64,000 bases of DNA from Neobacillus drentensis (GCF_021560175.1 NZ_CP091110.1:5024501-5088500), one strand, 5' to 3'; shown: positions 19,441-29,125, counted from the first letter of the stretch. Numbers and translations: made by a program. The notes: generated by a model from the sequence alone, not told the origin.

Positions 19441-20928
19441 TTAACGAAAGATAACGTTGTTCCAGCGGATTTCGTTGTTGAATGCATGAGTGTTTGTATC
19501 ATTATTGATTACTAGGAACTCAATTCCAGCTAGCTCAGCAAAGTCTCTAAGCTGTTCAGTTGTTACCTTATAAGAGAAGCCTGTGTGGTGTGCTCCGCCC
19601 GCTTGGATCCAGTTTTCAACTGCTTGGCTTAAAGATGGCTGAGTCTTCCAAAGTACACGTGCAACAGGAAGCTTTGGCATATCCTTTTCAATCTCTACCG
19701 CATCTACCTCATTTACAAGTAAACGGAAACGATGTCCAAGGTCCACGATCGTTGCATTCAATGCTGTTAAACCGCCTTTTCCATTAAATACAATTCGTGC
19801 TGGGTCTTCTTTACCGCCGATTCCAAGTGGATGAACTTCGATTCTTGGGCGAGTTGCAGCAATAGTTGGACAAACTTCAAGCATGTGAGAACCAAGAACC
19901 ATTTCATTTCCTGGCTCAAAATTATACGTATAATCTTCCATGAAGGATGTTCCTTCATTACCTGAAATAATTTTCATCAATCTTACTAGAGCTGCTGTTT
20001 TCCAGTCACCCTCACCAGCGAAACCATATCCATGTTCCATCAAACGCTGTACTGCTAAACCAGGAAGCTGACGAATACCATGTAAATCTTCAAAAGTAGT
20101 TGTGAATGCAGTATAACCACCTTCTGTTAAGAAAGCTTTCATACCAAGTTCAATTCTAGCTTGATAACGGATGGAATCACGAACTGGACCATCAGTCAAG
20201 CCTTCTGGGGTAATATCATATTGCTCCTCGTATTCAGCCATTAATTGGTCAATCTCTTGTTCTGTTACATCATTCATGCGCTGAACAAGGTCGCCTACAC
20301 CATAACCGTTGACGGTCCAGCCAAACTTGATTTGCGCTTCTACCTTATCCCCTTCTGTTACTGCTACTTCGCGCATATTGTCACCAAATCTTGCAACTTT
20401 AAGGTTTTTGCTTTCCTCAAACGCTGCCGCAGTTCTCATCCAGCTGCCAACACGTTCTCTAACTTCTTGATTTTCCCAATGACCTACGACAACTTTACGC
20501 TTTACATTCATACGTGCTGCGATAAATCCATGTTCACGGTCACCGTGTGCTGCTTGATTCAAGTTCATGAAATCCATATCGATTGAATCCCAAGGGACAT
20601 CACGGTTAAATTGAGTAGCTAAGTGCAGATAAGGCTTTTGAAGGGCAGATAGACCTGCGATCCACATTTTTGATGGTGAGAAGGTGTGCATCCAAGTAAT
20701 GATGCCTGCACAATTTTCATCAGCATTTGCTTCTAGAATCAATTTGCGGATAGAATCAGAATCTTTTACTACTGATTTAAAAATTAATTTATAGGAAACA
20801 GACGGGTCACTATCCAAACCCTTTACAATTGTTTTTGAGTTTTCTTCCACTTGGCGAAGTACATCTTCTCCGTATAATAATTGACTTCCTGTTACAAACC
20901 AGAATTCATATGCTTTTGTAGTTAACAC
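19441..20928 (-). CDS. araA: L-arabinose isomerase
   Basis: A 495-residue protein matching AraA over its full length, starting KAYEFWFVTGSQLLYG. It converts L-arabinose to L-ribulose with a manganese ion. The metal ligands lie in AFLTEGGYTAFTTTFEDLHG near 305-335 (two Glu) and in the histidines of MVLGSHMLEVCP near 350 and in PARVLWKTQPSL/AGGAHHTGFSY near 450. The start codon is GTG at 20926-20928 behind GGAGGAATTGCA. It lies 109 bp after araD, with an AraR-box-like site in between (20988-21003), so it may have an extra control point. Confidence 0.96.
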   Translation of the reverse strand: MLTTKAYEFWFVTGSQLLYGEDVLRQVEENSKTIVKGLDSDPSVSYKLIFKSVVKDSDSIRKLILEANADENCAGIITWMHTFSPSKMWIAGLSALQKPYLHLATQFNRDVPWDSIDMDFMNLNQAAHGDREHGFIAARMNVKRKVVVGHWENQEVRERVGSWMRTAAAFEESKNLKVARFGDNMREVAVTEGDKVEAQIKFGWTVNGYGVGDLVQRMNDVTEQEIDQLMAEYEEQYDITPEGLTDGPVRDSIRYQARIELGMKAFLTEGGYTAFTTTFEDLHGIRQLPGLAVQRLMEHGYGFAGEGDWKTAALVRLMKIISGNEGTSFMEDYTYNFEPGNEMVLGSHMLEVCPTIAATRPRIEVHPLGIGGKEDPARIVFNGKGGLTALNATIVDLGHRFRLLVNEVDAVEIEKDMPKLPVARVLWKTQPSLSQAVENWIQAGGAHHTGFSYKVTTEQLRDFAELAGIEFLVINNDTNTHAFNNEIRWNNVIFR

Positions 20929-20987
20929 TGCAATTCCTCCTAAGTATGGAAATATGATAGTAATTTATTAAATTTGCACTCTATTTT

Positions 20988-21003
20988 AATCATCCGTACA
21001 AGT
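20988..21003. promoter_or_regulatory. AraR-box-like site between araD and araA
   Basis: AATCATCCGTACAAGT matches 13 of 16 positions of the box form AGTTATACGTACAAGT found at other ara promoters in this window. It lies about 60 bp upstream of the araA start and just past the araD stop. Confidence 0.5.
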
Positions 21004-21037
21004 TATCCGGGAGTACGGCATTTAGTATGCTATTAGA

Positions 21038-21733
21038 CTACTTCTGTCCGTAATATGCGTTGGCGCCGTGCTTACGAAGATAATGTTTATCAAGCAAGAA
21101 TTGGTCGATCGGCTTCATTTGCGGGTTAAGCGTAAATGTGTTTAAGGCCATTTTTGCCACTTCTTCTAAAACAACTGCATTATGGACCGCTTGGTTAGCA
21201 TTTTTCCCCCAGCTAAATGGGGCATGACCGGATAATAAAATTCCAGGCATGGCCACAGGGTCAAGGCCTTCCTTTTCAAATGTCTCAATAATGACATTTC
21301 CCGTTTCAAGCTCATAGCCCCTGTCAATTTCTTCTTGAGTCAACGTGCGCGTACAAGGGATTTCTCCGTAAAAGTAGTCCGCATGTGTGGTTCCGAGTGC
21401 CGGAATTGGACGCCCTGCTTGCGCCCAGCTTGTCGCACCTGGGGAGTGAGTATGAACAATTCCTCCAATTTGCGGGAAAGCCCGATACAAGGCAAGGTGT
21501 GTTGGTGTATCGGAAGAAGGTCTTAAACTCCCTTCCGCGATGTTTCCATCTAAATCTAAGACAACTAGATCATCAATTTGTAACTCATCATACGGAACAC
21601 CACTCGGTTTAATCACAACAAGGCCTGTTTCACGGTCGATTCCGCTCACATTTCCCCAAGTAAACGTAACTAAACCATGCTCCGGAAGCGCTAAGTTTGC
21701 TTCCAGGACCTCTTTTTTCAAACGTTCTAACAT
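21038..21733 (-). CDS. araD: L-ribulose-5-phosphate 4-epimerase
   Basis: A 231-residue class II aldolase-fold epimerase. Zinc ligands are in [15 protein letters not shown] (His95 and His97) and near 170 in [12 protein letters not shown]. It converts L-ribulose 5-phosphate to D-xylulose 5-phosphate, the last step of arabinose catabolism before the pentose phosphate pathway. GGGAGG precedes the ATG. It is the first gene of the long ara operon; upstream are two AraR boxes and a cre site. The order araD-araA with a separately promoted araB upstream differs from the araABD order of Bacillus subtilis. Confidence 0.95.
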   Translation of the reverse strand: MLERLKKEVLEANLALPEHGLVTFTWGNVSGIDRETGLVVIKPSGVPYDELQIDDLVVLDLDGNIAEGSLRPSSDTPTHLALYRAFPQIGGIVHTHSPGATSWAQAGRPIPALGTTHADYFYGEIPCTRTLTQEEIDRGYELETGNVIIETFEKEGLDPVAMPGILLSGHAPFSWGKNANQAVHNAVVLEEVAKMALNTFTLNPQMKPIDQFLLDKHYLRKHGANAYYGQK

Positions 21734-21854
21734 ACGGTTTCTTCCTCCCTCTTCTCTATTGCACTTTTTCTAAATCATATTCATCACATTGTTCTCGCCG
21801 CGATCAAAGTTGATTATAGGCGGGCCTATTCAATGAAAATCACATTCCTTAATA

Positions 21855-21868
21855 AGAATACGTTTACA
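21855..21868 (-). promoter_or_regulatory. Cre-like site upstream of araD
   Basis: On the minus strand TGTAAACGTATTCT matches 13 of 14 positions of the cre consensus TGNAANCGNWNNCA. It lies about 120 bp upstream of the araD start, consistent with CcpA catabolite repression of the ara operon. Confidence 0.6.
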
Positions 21869-21940
21869 AATCTAAAAAAATATTTTCTTAATCTAAGAAT
21901 GATGAATAGCTAAGTCAGTCATTCTATAAAAAATATAATT

Positions 21941-21956
21941 ATGATACGTACAAGAT
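21941..21956. promoter_or_regulatory. AraR box, araD proximal
   Basis: ATGATACGTACAAGAT resembles the AraR consensus ATTTGTACGTACAAAT. It lies upstream of araD, 64 bp centre to centre from a second box at 22005-22020. Confidence 0.65.
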
Positions 21957-22002
21957 AATTAATAAGATTGACAATCTTATCGATAAGTTATGCAAACAAC
22001 CC

Positions 22003-22060
22003 CAACTTGTACGTATAACCTTGATTAAATTTTACCATCTATCTGTTTTTTTTCAATGGT
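22003..22060. repeat. Direct repeat carrying an AraR box, copy A
   Basis: From the AraR box through ATTAAATTTTACCATCTA and a T-tract with CAATG to ATTAATTT, this segment is nearly the same as 23810-23868. It lies between the araB stop and the araD promoter. Confidence 0.75.
22005..22020. promoter_or_regulatory. AraR box, araD distal
   Basis: ACTTGTACGTATAACC, 15 of 16 identical to the box at 23812-23827. It lies within a roughly 55-bp segment duplicated upstream of araB. Confidence 0.7.
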
Positions 22061-22090
22061 ATTTTTAAAATTAATTTGCGTTTTTACTAT

Positions 22091-23689
22091 TTACTTTAAA
22101 TTGTCTATGGCAGCTCTTTCAATTGCAAGTCCATTGGTATAACGTTTCATAAAACTCTCATATCCCTCAACGTCCTTTTGAACAGGGGACACAGTTGTAC
22201 CAGCTCTTTCAGCAAATACATGACTGCTTAAATACTCTTCCAACGTTTCATATTGGGATTTGTTAACCATATAAGATGCTAACAGTGCGATCCCCCATGC
22301 TCCTCCTTCTCCTGCCGTTTCCATAACAGAAACAGGAACATTTAGAGCAGCGGCCATGATGTTCTGTCCAACGCCTTTTGTTTTAAACAAGCCGCCGTGA
22401 CCTAGGATAACATCTAGTTCCACTTTTTCTTGTTTAAGAAGAATGTCCATCCCAATCTTCAGCGCGCCCAATGCGGTAAATAAATGTACACGCATGAAAT
22501 TAGCCAGGTTGAAATTACTATCAGAAGAACGGACAAACAATGGACGCCCCTCTTCAAAGTGGGTTATGTGTTCACCGGAGAGATAGCCATATGCAAGTAA
22601 GCCGCCGCAATCGGGATCCCCTTGAAGGGCTAGACTATATAGAGTTCCATATAATTTATTCATGTCAATATCCATGCCCATCGCTTTTGAAAACTCGTCA
22701 AACAATCCGACCCATGCATTTAGATCTGAAGAACAGTTGTTAGAATGAGCCATCGCTACGAGGTTACCTGTCGGTGTGGTAACAAGGTCGATTTCAGAAT
22801 AAACTTTGGACAGTTCTTTTTCTAATACAACCATTGCAAATACAGAAGTTCCGGCAGAGACATTGCCTGTACGCTTCGCCACACTGTTCGTTGCGACCAT
22901 CCCAGTTCCTGCATCCCCTTCCGGCGGACAAAGCGGAATACCAGCTTTTAGCTCACCGGTAACATCCAGAAGCTTTGCTCCTTCTTCCGTAAGTACACCA
23001 GCGTTCTCCCCCGCTGACAATACCTTAGGCAGAATATCTTCAAGTTTCCACGGCAGTTGCTCCGCTGCAATCAATTCATTAAATTGCTCAATCATGGTTT
23101 GGTTAAAGTTCTTTGTATTCAAGTCAATTGGAAATACACCGGATGCTTCTCCAACTCCCAATACCTTTTCTCCTGTCAATTTCCAATGGATATATCCAGC
23201 TAGGGTTGTCTGGAAACTAATGTCCGTAATATGTTCTTCCTGATTCAAAATCGCTTGATACAGATGGGCAATACTCCATCTTTGAGGAATTTGATAGTTA
23301 AATAGTTCTGTTAGTACTTTCGAAGCCTGCTCGGTAATGTTGTTCCGCCAAGTTCGAAAAGGCACTAGAAGCTCTCCATCTTTGTCGAAAGCCATATAAC
23401 CATGCATCATTGCACTGAAACCGATCGCCCCTACTGATTGCAGGTTGACTCCATATTGCTGTTTCACCTCTTCAGCCATTTTTTGATAGCTGTCTTGTAT
23501 GCCCTTCCAAATATCTTCAAGGCTATAGGTCCAAATATTGTTCACATAGCTGTTTTCCCAGTCATGGCTTCCAGATGCGATTGGAGCATTGTCTTCTCCA
23601 ATGAGAACTGCTTTAATTCGGGTTGAACCAAGTTCAATACCAAGTACGGTTTTGCCACTTTGAATAGCATTTCTTACATCAAAACTCAT
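22091..23689 (-). CDS. araB: L-ribulokinase, FGGY family (Lactobacillus-type AraB)
   Basis: A 532-residue FGGY carbohydrate kinase. The phosphate-1 segment is [14 protein letters not shown] at the N-terminus and the nucleotide-binding glycines are in [12 protein letters not shown] near 275 and [13 protein letters not shown] near 430. It phosphorylates L-ribulose. The sequence resembles the AraB of Lactobacillus plantarum ([36 protein letters not shown]) more than the 560-residue AraB of Bacillus subtilis. It appears to have its own AraR-controlled promoter and is followed by a 357-bp gap before araD. GGGGGG precedes the ATG. Confidence 0.92.
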   Translation of the reverse strand: MSFDVRNAIQSGKTVLGIELGSTRIKAVLIGEDNAPIASGSHDWENSYVNNIWTYSLEDIWKGIQDSYQKMAEEVKQQYGVNLQSVGAIGFSAMMHGYMAFDKDGELLVPFRTWRNNITEQASKVLTELFNYQIPQRWSIAHLYQAILNQEEHITDISFQTTLAGYIHWKLTGEKVLGVGEASGVFPIDLNTKNFNQTMIEQFNELIAAEQLPWKLEDILPKVLSAGENAGVLTEEGAKLLDVTGELKAGIPLCPPEGDAGTGMVATNSVAKRTGNVSAGTSVFAMVVLEKELSKVYSEIDLVTTPTGNLVAMAHSNNCSSDLNAWVGLFDEFSKAMGMDIDMNKLYGTLYSLALQGDPDCGGLLAYGYLSGEHITHFEEGRPLFVRSSDSNFNLANFMRVHLFTALGALKIGMDILLKQEKVELDVILGHGGLFKTKGVGQNIMAAALNVPVSVMETAGEGGAWGIALLASYMVNKSQYETLEEYLSSHVFAERAGTTVSPVQKDVEGYESFMKRYTNGLAIERAAIDNLK

Positions 23690-23780
23690 GTCATTTCCCC
23701 CCTATTTATAAAAACATCTTTAATTTGTTGTTTGATCGATAAAAACAAATCATTGTTACCGCTGTCTTGATTATATTATC

Positions 23781-23796
23781 AGTTATCCTTACAACT
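23781..23796. promoter_or_regulatory. AraR-box-like site, araB proximal (degenerate)
   Basis: AGTTATCCTTACAACT matches 13 of 16 positions of AGTTATACGTACAAGT. It lies 31 bp centre to centre from the stronger box at 23812-23827, about three helical turns. Confidence 0.45.
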
Positions 23797-23809
23797 CCCT
23801 TAATCATCA

Positions 23810-23868
23810 AAACTTGTACGTATAACTCAATTAAATTTTACCATCTACGATTTTTTTTTCAATGCTTT
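23810..23868. repeat. Direct repeat carrying an AraR box, copy B
   Basis: Second copy of the segment at 22003-22060. It shares the AraR box, ATTAAATTTTACCATCTA and the T-tract with CAATG. Both copies stand just past the stop of the preceding gene, as if a control module had been duplicated in front of araB and araD. Confidence 0.75.
23812..23827. promoter_or_regulatory. AraR box upstream of araB
   Basis: ACTTGTACGTATAACT is a near-symmetric AraR operator about 130 bp upstream of the araB start. Confidence 0.7.
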
Positions 23869-23893
23869 TTTACTATTAATTTAATCTTTTGGA

Positions 23894-25360
23894 CTATTTA
23901 TTTATTATTTTCTTTCCCCATATAACAGTACCTTCCTGATTCATCCCCGTAAAAACCAAAGTTCCTTTCCAGTTCTCCCAATCCCAGCCGGGAAGTACTT
24001 TGACCGTAAATTTCCAATAGTCCTTTGGTGCACTTCCAGGATCATAGATCGACAACTCTAGTGTGTTTTGCCCGCTTAATTTCCAGCGACTTTTCCCTTT
24101 TTCATCCTTTATTTTTCCATTAGGCAGTAATTGAAGATTGGTAGAAATTTGCATAGAATCTTCGAAGCGATTAAGGACAATCTGCTGCCAGTTTCCGATT
24201 AGATTCGACTCTATTACTTTTTGCTCTTTTTCACCTGCATATCGTTCTGGTGAGACTACCGGCCAGCCATCATCGGTCCAGACCATTTTTCTTACATGCA
24301 AATGCGACCAATACTTATCCTCGCCTGCTCTGGCGTTGTGAATCAGATAATAGTTTTCTCCATCCTGAAGTAATCCATTATGCCCGGTTCCAAGCCAGCC
24401 AGGATCTTTTCCAAATGCATATGGAGCCACTATTTTATTACCGGTATTAAAGGAGTCATCACTAGGGTCGATCATGTCCTTATGGTTATAGTCTAAAAAT
24501 GGCCCTGTAATGTTCTTTGAACGGGCAACTCTCACATTGTATGTGTCTTCTAACCAATCATAAGAAACAGTTAAATAATAATAACCTGTTTTTTTGTTAT
24601 ATATAATTTCAGGCCCTTCAATGCCGGCACTCATATCTTTCCTCTGGGCAAGGAGCGTTCCTTGATCATTTGGATTTACTAGTTTCCCCGTATTTTTATC
24701 AATTTTTGTGATAAAAATACCGCCAAAATAGGAACCATAGACCATCCATGGCTGGCCATTTTTATCAATCGTAATATCTGGGTCAATCGCATTCACCGTA
24801 TTGCCGTCGCCCTCTTTTGATTTAAAAACTGGCCCTTCATCCTTCCAGGGCCCTTCAATCTTATGGCTAGTTGCGAGACCAATATATGAGTTCCTCTTCC
24901 CTACTTCGGAGACCGAATAATATAGGTAGTATTGATCATTCATTCGGATCACGCTTGGCGCCCAAAAGGTGGTTCCATGCGTCCAATCCCATGCCTCTTG
25001 GGACACTTGGTCAAAGACGCGTCCAGCAAATTTCCAATGAATCAAATCCTTGGATTTTCTGATTTGGATGCCCGGAGTGGGCGGTGCACCGACCATATAG
25101 TCGGTAGAAAATACATAATACCAGCCATCCGCTTTAATGATAGCCCCATCATGCGTAAAATTAGTCGTCCATTTCTTTTCATCATAAAGGACATCTGTAT
25201 TCACATTTTTAACAGGTGTTTTTGCCGGGCTTGAAGGCAGCTTTATTCCTGTAAAATCATTTTCCTTTGGTTGGAAGTGTTTCATTCCTAAGATAACAGC
25301 CGGTATGATGATCAGAACGGCCAAGACAACCAGAAGGATTCCTTTTGTTTTAGTTTTCAT
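23894..25360 (-). CDS. Exported endo-arabinanase, GH43 (Abn2/YxiA-like)
   Basis: A 488-residue GH43 enzyme. Residues 7-27 form one hydrophobic segment, a signal peptide or membrane anchor. The propeller spans about 55-380 with the base in NFTHDGAII near 71, the modulator in VNAIDPDI near 190 and the acid in AGIEGPEIIY near 245. A C-terminal beta domain (about 385-488) includes LIGNWQQIVLNRFE and ends with GTVIWGKKI, as in Abn2 (YxiA) of Bacillus subtilis. It cuts arabinan outside the membrane. It lies downstream of the ABC importer genes, separated by a terminator (25404-25441), and upstream of araB. Confidence 0.88.
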   Translation of the reverse strand: MKTKTKGILLVVLAVLIIIPAVILGMKHFQPKENDFTGIKLPSSPAKTPVKNVNTDVLYDEKKWTTNFTHDGAIIKADGWYYVFSTDYMVGAPPTPGIQIRKSKDLIHWKFAGRVFDQVSQEAWDWTHGTTFWAPSVIRMNDQYYLYYSVSEVGKRNSYIGLATSHKIEGPWKDEGPVFKSKEGDGNTVNAIDPDITIDKNGQPWMVYGSYFGGIFITKIDKNTGKLVNPNDQGTLLAQRKDMSAGIEGPEIIYNKKTGYYYLTVSYDWLEDTYNVRVARSKNITGPFLDYNHKDMIDPSDDSFNTGNKIVAPYAFGKDPGWLGTGHNGLLQDGENYYLIHNARAGEDKYWSHLHVRKMVWTDDGWPVVSPERYAGEKEQKVIESNLIGNWQQIVLNRFEDSMQISTNLQLLPNGKIKDEKGKSRWKLSGQNTLELSIYDPGSAPKDYWKFTVKVLPGWDWENWKGTLVFTGMNQEGTVIWGKKIINK

Positions 25361-25403
25361 TCATTATTCTCCCAAATAAAGAAACGACATGATTATTTTG
25401 ATA

Positions 25404-25441
25404 TAAGAAAAGGCACTTATCAAAACTAGATAATAAGTGCC
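25404..25441 (-). terminator. Terminator after the AraNPQ-like importer
   Basis: GGCACTTAT (25412-25420) pairs with ATAAGTGCC (25433-25441); on the minus strand TTTTCTTAT follows. The downstream arabinanase gene may depend on read-through or on a promoter I could not identify. Confidence 0.75.
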
Positions 25442-25468
25442 CTTATACTGCCTTTTATTAAAATCTAA

Positions 25469-26353
25469 TCAACCTTTTACCCCAGAAATGGCAATCGATT
25501 CAATGATTTGCTTCTGGAAGATAATAAATACGATTAACATTGGCAGTAACGCTACCATCGATGCCGCCATAATAAGCGGGTAGTCACTTTGAATAGCGTA
25601 TGACGCATTAAAGTTTGCAATAACTAGCTGCAATGTTTGTTTCTCTGGTGAATTCAAGTAAAGAATTGGACCTAAGTAATCATTCCAGATTCCCATGAAC
25701 CATAAAATTAACTGTGCCGCAACTGCTGGTTTGATTAATGGAAAGATAATCTTATAAAAGATTTGGAAATAAGAGCATCCATCGATTTTTGCCGCTTCAA
25801 TGATGGAATTAGGAATACTCGTTAAGAACTGGCGCAAAAAGAAAATCATAAAAATGTTACCGAATAATCCAGGTACAATTAATGGCAACAGACTATCAAT
25901 CCAGCCGATATTTGAAAACATAATGAACTGTGGGATCATGACAACCGGATACGGAATCATAACGGAAGCAAAGAGTGTAATGAAAATTTTATTTTTTCCA
26001 GCGAAGTGTAATTTTGAAAAAGCAAATGCTGCTAAGCTGGATGTAAACGTTCCGATGACCGTGACGGTTACAGCTACAATCAAACTATTGCCGATACCTG
26101 ATAATAGCGGCCCCATATCCCAGATTTCAGTATATTTACTAAAAGAAATAGTATGAGGAATCCATACTGGCGGTAAGGCGAAGACGTCTTCCTTCGATTT
26201 GAGTGAAGTAGAAAACATCCACAATAACGGAGCTATCATGAAGATGGCTCCAATTGTTAGTAAAACAAAAATGAATATATTGGTGATTTTATCTTTCTTC
26301 TTTTCAGACATTGGTTCTGCTTTAACCGTCTTTTTTGAAATAGCAACTTCCAT
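25469..26353 (-). CDS. araQ: ABC sugar transporter permease (AraQ-like)
   Basis: A 294-residue inner membrane protein with six hydrophobic segments and the permease EAA loop (SIIEAAKIDGCSYFQIFYKIIFPLIKPA) near 200, typical of the MalG/AraQ side of CUT1 carbohydrate importers. It partners the AraP-like protein encoded just upstream (41-109 bp, same strand) to pass arabino-oligosaccharides delivered by the AraN-like lipoprotein. No ATPase gene is present, as in Bacillus subtilis, where MsmX serves several importers. AAAGGGGC precedes the ATG. Confidence 0.9.
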   Translation of the reverse strand: MEVAISKKTVKAEPMSEKKKDKITNIFIFVLLTIGAIFMIAPLLWMFSTSLKSKEDVFALPPVWIPHTISFSKYTEIWDMGPLLSGIGNSLIVAVTVTVIGTFTSSLAAFAFSKLHFAGKNKIFITLFASVMIPYPVVMIPQFIMFSNIGWIDSLLPLIVPGLFGNIFMIFFLRQFLTSIPNSIIEAAKIDGCSYFQIFYKIIFPLIKPAVAAQLILWFMGIWNDYLGPILYLNSPEKQTLQLVIANFNASYAIQSDYPLIMAASMVALLPMLIVFIIFQKQIIESIAISGVKG

Positions 26354-26394
26354 TTTTTATAGCCCCTTTCTATTACACTTTCATTCACCAATTC

Positions 26395-27285
26395 TTAATC
26401 CAAATCGAAAGAATTCTTCTCGTTGATCTTAAACTGGACTAAGGTAACAATAAAGATGAAAAGTCCCAGTACCAAGGCCATTGCAGACGCATAACCTAAT
26501 TGGAAGTTACCAAATGCTTTCTGCCAGATGTAGAATACAACCGATGCGGAACTAAATTCAGGACCGCCAGTCGGGGTCATAACGTTAATTTCTGTAAAGA
26601 TTTGCGCACCGCCAATAATATTTGTCACGATAATAAAGAAGGTTACTGGTTTTACCATTGGTAATGTGATGTACCAAAAGGATTTGAATGCATTCGCTCC
26701 ATCTAACTTAGCCGCTTCATAAAAGGATTTCGGAACACTTTGGAGTGCTGCTAAATACAATAACATCGTATAACCTAAGCCCTTCCAAACGGTCATAATA
26801 ATTAAGGCAGGTTTAACAGTAGCTGTATTTTGCAGCCAGTTTGGACCCTTAATGCCAAACAGCTCTAAAAATTGGTTCACTAAACCATAATCACCATTGT
26901 AAGCCCATTGCCATAGTATCGAAATCGCAGCAAGGGAAGAAATAACTGGGATATAGTAAAGGACCCGGAAGGTATTTGTTCCAGGAATTCCTCTATTTAA
27001 TGCTAAAGCAAGTAATAGTGCTAAAACGATACCAATCGGAATTCCCAGCATCATGAAGATGGTATTATACATAGTCTTATAAAAATATTCATCATGAAAT
27101 AAATTCTTAAAGTTTTCAAAACCAATAAAATTCATCTGTCCTAAACCGTTCCAATCTGTAAATGCGCCGTAAATCGAATACAATAAAGGAACCATAGCAA
27201 ATATGAGGAATCCTAAAACCGGTGCCGCAATAAATAAATAGGCGTATCTTTGTTCCGTTCGATACAGCTTGGATGCTGTTTTCAT
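26395..27285 (-). CDS. araP: ABC sugar transporter permease (AraP-like)
   Basis: A 296-residue membrane protein with six hydrophobic segments and the EAA loop (SFYEAAKLDGANAFKSFWYITLPMVKPV) near 195, of the MalF/AraP type in CUT1 importers. It forms the translocation channel with the AraQ-like permease. The chosen ATG at 27285 has GGGTGG about 6 nt upstream; the longer frame starting at 27321 has its purine stretch too close to the ATG. It follows the binding-protein gene after a hairpin at 27371-27409, which could lower permease expression relative to the abundant binding protein. Confidence 0.9.
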   Translation of the reverse strand: MKTASKLYRTEQRYAYLFIAAPVLGFLIFAMVPLLYSIYGAFTDWNGLGQMNFIGFENFKNLFHDEYFYKTMYNTIFMMLGIPIGIVLALLLALALNRGIPGTNTFRVLYYIPVISSLAAISILWQWAYNGDYGLVNQFLELFGIKGPNWLQNTATVKPALIIMTVWKGLGYTMLLYLAALQSVPKSFYEAAKLDGANAFKSFWYITLPMVKPVTFFIIVTNIIGGAQIFTEINVMTPTGGPEFSSASVVFYIWQKAFGNFQLGYASAMALVLGLFIFIVTLVQFKINEKNSFDLD

Positions 27286-27370
27286 CTTCCCCCACCCTTT
27301 CAATGGATTTTTCAAGTACATTTCCCTTTCTCTAAATTTCTTATCACTAAAAAAGTTAGATAAAAGGAAT

Positions 27371-27409
27371 AAATGGCGCTAGCATAAATCTCTTAAACTA
27401 GCACCATTT
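27371..27409. promoter_or_regulatory. Intra-operon stem-loop between binding protein and permease genes
   Basis: AAATGGCGCTAG (27371-27382) and CTAGCACCATTT (27398-27409) form a 12-bp stem with one G-T type mismatch. In the direction of transcription no continuous T-run follows, so partial termination or 3'-end protection of the araN message is likely. Confidence 0.6.
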
Positions 27410-27428
27410 ACACTATGTCAAAACGATA

Positions 27429-28787
27429 TTATTTCTTTGCAGATTGTTTTTCTTGTTGAATGGCTGCATCCAAAAGTTTCTGCATTTTTGGCTGTTCTTC
27501 TTTTACATACTGAGCAGCTGTTTTCTTGCCATCAAGTACAGGCTGAATGTTTTTGAAGAATTCATCATACCACTCACTAGTATAAGTGTACTCGCCTGGG
27601 AAGCTACGGCCATAATCATTAATAATATCTAAGAATTCTTGTTTGTTTGCTGGTTTTGTAGAAGTATTAGCTGCCCACTCTTCAGCAACTTTCACGCTGT
27701 TTGGAAGCTGGATTTGTGCATCAACTAGTGCTTTTTGTCCTTCTTGGTCAGCAGATAGATAGGTCGCTAATTCAGCAGCTGCTTTAGGGTTCTTAGTAGA
27801 AGCTCCTACACCAATTCCTAGTGAACCGATCCATGCAGCTGTTTTTCCAGTTGAGCCTGCAGGCCATGGAATTAAATCGTAATCAAATGGTAGTGAAGCA
27901 TATGTTGCCATATCCCAAGGACCAACAGGGAAGAATGCTAATTGACCTTTCATCCATCTTTGGTATGTGTCAAGAGTTTGTGCTTCTGAGATAGATGGAG
28001 TCACTTTGTATTTAGTTTGTTGATCTGCAAACCATTGTAATGCTTCAACAAATTTAGGATCATCGATAGTGACTTTTGTATGTGTTTTGTCAATAAAATC
28101 AGCACCATTACTCCAAACGATCGGCTGTAATGACCATTGTACGTTGAATCCTGTACCGAATTGATCAATCTTACCGTCACCATTTGTATCTTTGGTTAAT
28201 TGTTTTGCTACATTGATGAATTCATCTAATGTATATGGCTTATCTTTGTCAGGTAGTGGAACTCCTGCTTTTTCAAACATGGTTTTATTATAGCCTAGTG
28301 CAAATCCACTGATATCTTTTGGTAAACCGTAGATTGCACCTTGACCAAGTTCTTTACCATCGTAACGGTATTTGTTTACACCTTTTTCCCACATATCACT
28401 CAGCTTAACATCTTTTGAACCTTCAACATACTTTGTCATATCTAGTAGGATACCAGAGTTTACATATGCTTTAACTTGTGCTGGGTTATAGAAGAAAACA
28501 TCCGGAATTTTGTGTCCTGCAATCGCAGCTTTTAATTTTGTATCATATTGATCCGGAGCGACAGAAACAACTGTAACTTTCACATTTGGATGTGACTTTT
28601 CATATTTCTTAACCGTAGATTGATAAGCTGCTAACTCTTTGGGCTGGCCGCGGAACATAAAGGTAAGCTGTGTTTTGCCGCCTTCTTTTCCACTACTCGC
28701 TTGATTCCCACAACCTGCAAGGATTGAGCCAACTACTAAAATCGCAAGCAATAAAAGTGCACTGATTTTTTTAGATGCTTTAAACAA
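27429..28787 (-). CDS. araN: ABC transporter sugar-binding lipoprotein (AraN-like)
   Basis: A 452-residue extracellular solute-binding protein. The lipoprotein signal is visible: lysines, a hydrophobic stretch and the lipobox LAGC with Cys26. The mature protein has the two-lobe family-1 fold ([20 protein letters not shown] at its start, [13 protein letters not shown] in the middle). It captures arabinose oligomers at the cell surface for the AraP/AraQ channel. The start codon is TTG behind GGAGGG. It is the first gene of the importer operon, with a strong promoter at 29058-29086 overlapped by AraR boxes and a cre-like site. Confidence 0.9.
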   Translation of the reverse strand: MFKASKKISALLLLAILVVGSILAGCGNQASSGKEGGKTQLTFMFRGQPKELAAYQSTVKKYEKSHPNVKVTVVSVAPDQYDTKLKAAIAGHKIPDVFFYNPAQVKAYVNSGILLDMTKYVEGSKDVKLSDMWEKGVNKYRYDGKELGQGAIYGLPKDISGFALGYNKTMFEKAGVPLPDKDKPYTLDEFINVAKQLTKDTNGDGKIDQFGTGFNVQWSLQPIVWSNGADFIDKTHTKVTIDDPKFVEALQWFADQQTKYKVTPSISEAQTLDTYQRWMKGQLAFFPVGPWDMATYASLPFDYDLIPWPAGSTGKTAAWIGSLGIGVGASTKNPKAAAELATYLSADQEGQKALVDAQIQLPNSVKVAEEWAANTSTKPANKQEFLDIINDYGRSFPGEYTYTSEWYDEFFKNIQPVLDGKKTAAQYVKEEQPKMQKLLDAAIQQEKQSAKK

Positions 28788-28910
28788 GTAAATCCCTCCA
28801 ATAAAATTGTTTTATAAATGGTGTAAAAATTAAAACCATTGGGAGCGTAATCACTTTTCAATAAAAATTAAAGTGCTAATGTTAGTAAACTAGTTAACTC
28901 TTTAAAATTT

Positions 28911-28926
28911 AGATGTACGGACATGT
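28911..28926. promoter_or_regulatory. AraR-box-like site, araN leader
   Basis: AGATGTACGGACATGT matches 11 of 16 positions of ATTTGTACGTACAAAT. It lies downstream of the predicted araN start point, a possible third operator or roadblock. Confidence 0.35.
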
Positions 28927-29032
28927 AAAAGTGATTAGATATCAATCCCTCCTAAAAAGCCTTCTAAAGTAAGATTTTTAGGTCTTATGTTCGATATTTC
29001 GGAAGACTTTTTTATCGTTTTTTGTAAAACTG

Positions 29033-29046
29033 TGAAAGCGTATTCC
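29033..29046. promoter_or_regulatory. Cre-like site downstream of the araN promoter
   Basis: TGAAAGCGTATTCC matches 13 of 14 positions of the cre consensus. It falls just past the predicted transcription start of araN, where CcpA would act as a roadblock. Confidence 0.6.
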
Positions 29047-29057
29047 TTATATCCCAA

Positions 29058-29086
29058 ATATTAATATACCTGTTCGTACATGTCAA
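29058..29086 (-). promoter_or_regulatory. Predicted araN promoter (TTGACA-17-TAATAT)
   Basis: On the minus strand a perfect -35 TTGACA (29081-29086) is followed after 17 bp by TAATAT (29058-29063). AraR boxes at 29068-29083 (within the promoter) and 29110-29125 (just upstream) flank and cover it. Confidence 0.8.
29068..29083. promoter_or_regulatory. AraR box inside the araN promoter
   Basis: ACCTGTTCGTACATGT lies in the spacer of the araN promoter. Its centre is 42 bp from the box at 29110-29125, four helical turns, which suits cooperative AraR binding on one DNA face. Confidence 0.65.
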
Positions 29087-29109
29087 TCATTTTTCTGAGA
29101 TTTTTTATT

Positions 29110-29125
29110 TTTTGTACGTACGTGT
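29110..29125. promoter_or_regulatory. AraR box upstream of the araN promoter
   Basis: TTTTGTACGTACGTGT has the core TTTGTACGTAC of the AraR consensus. Confidence 0.65.
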
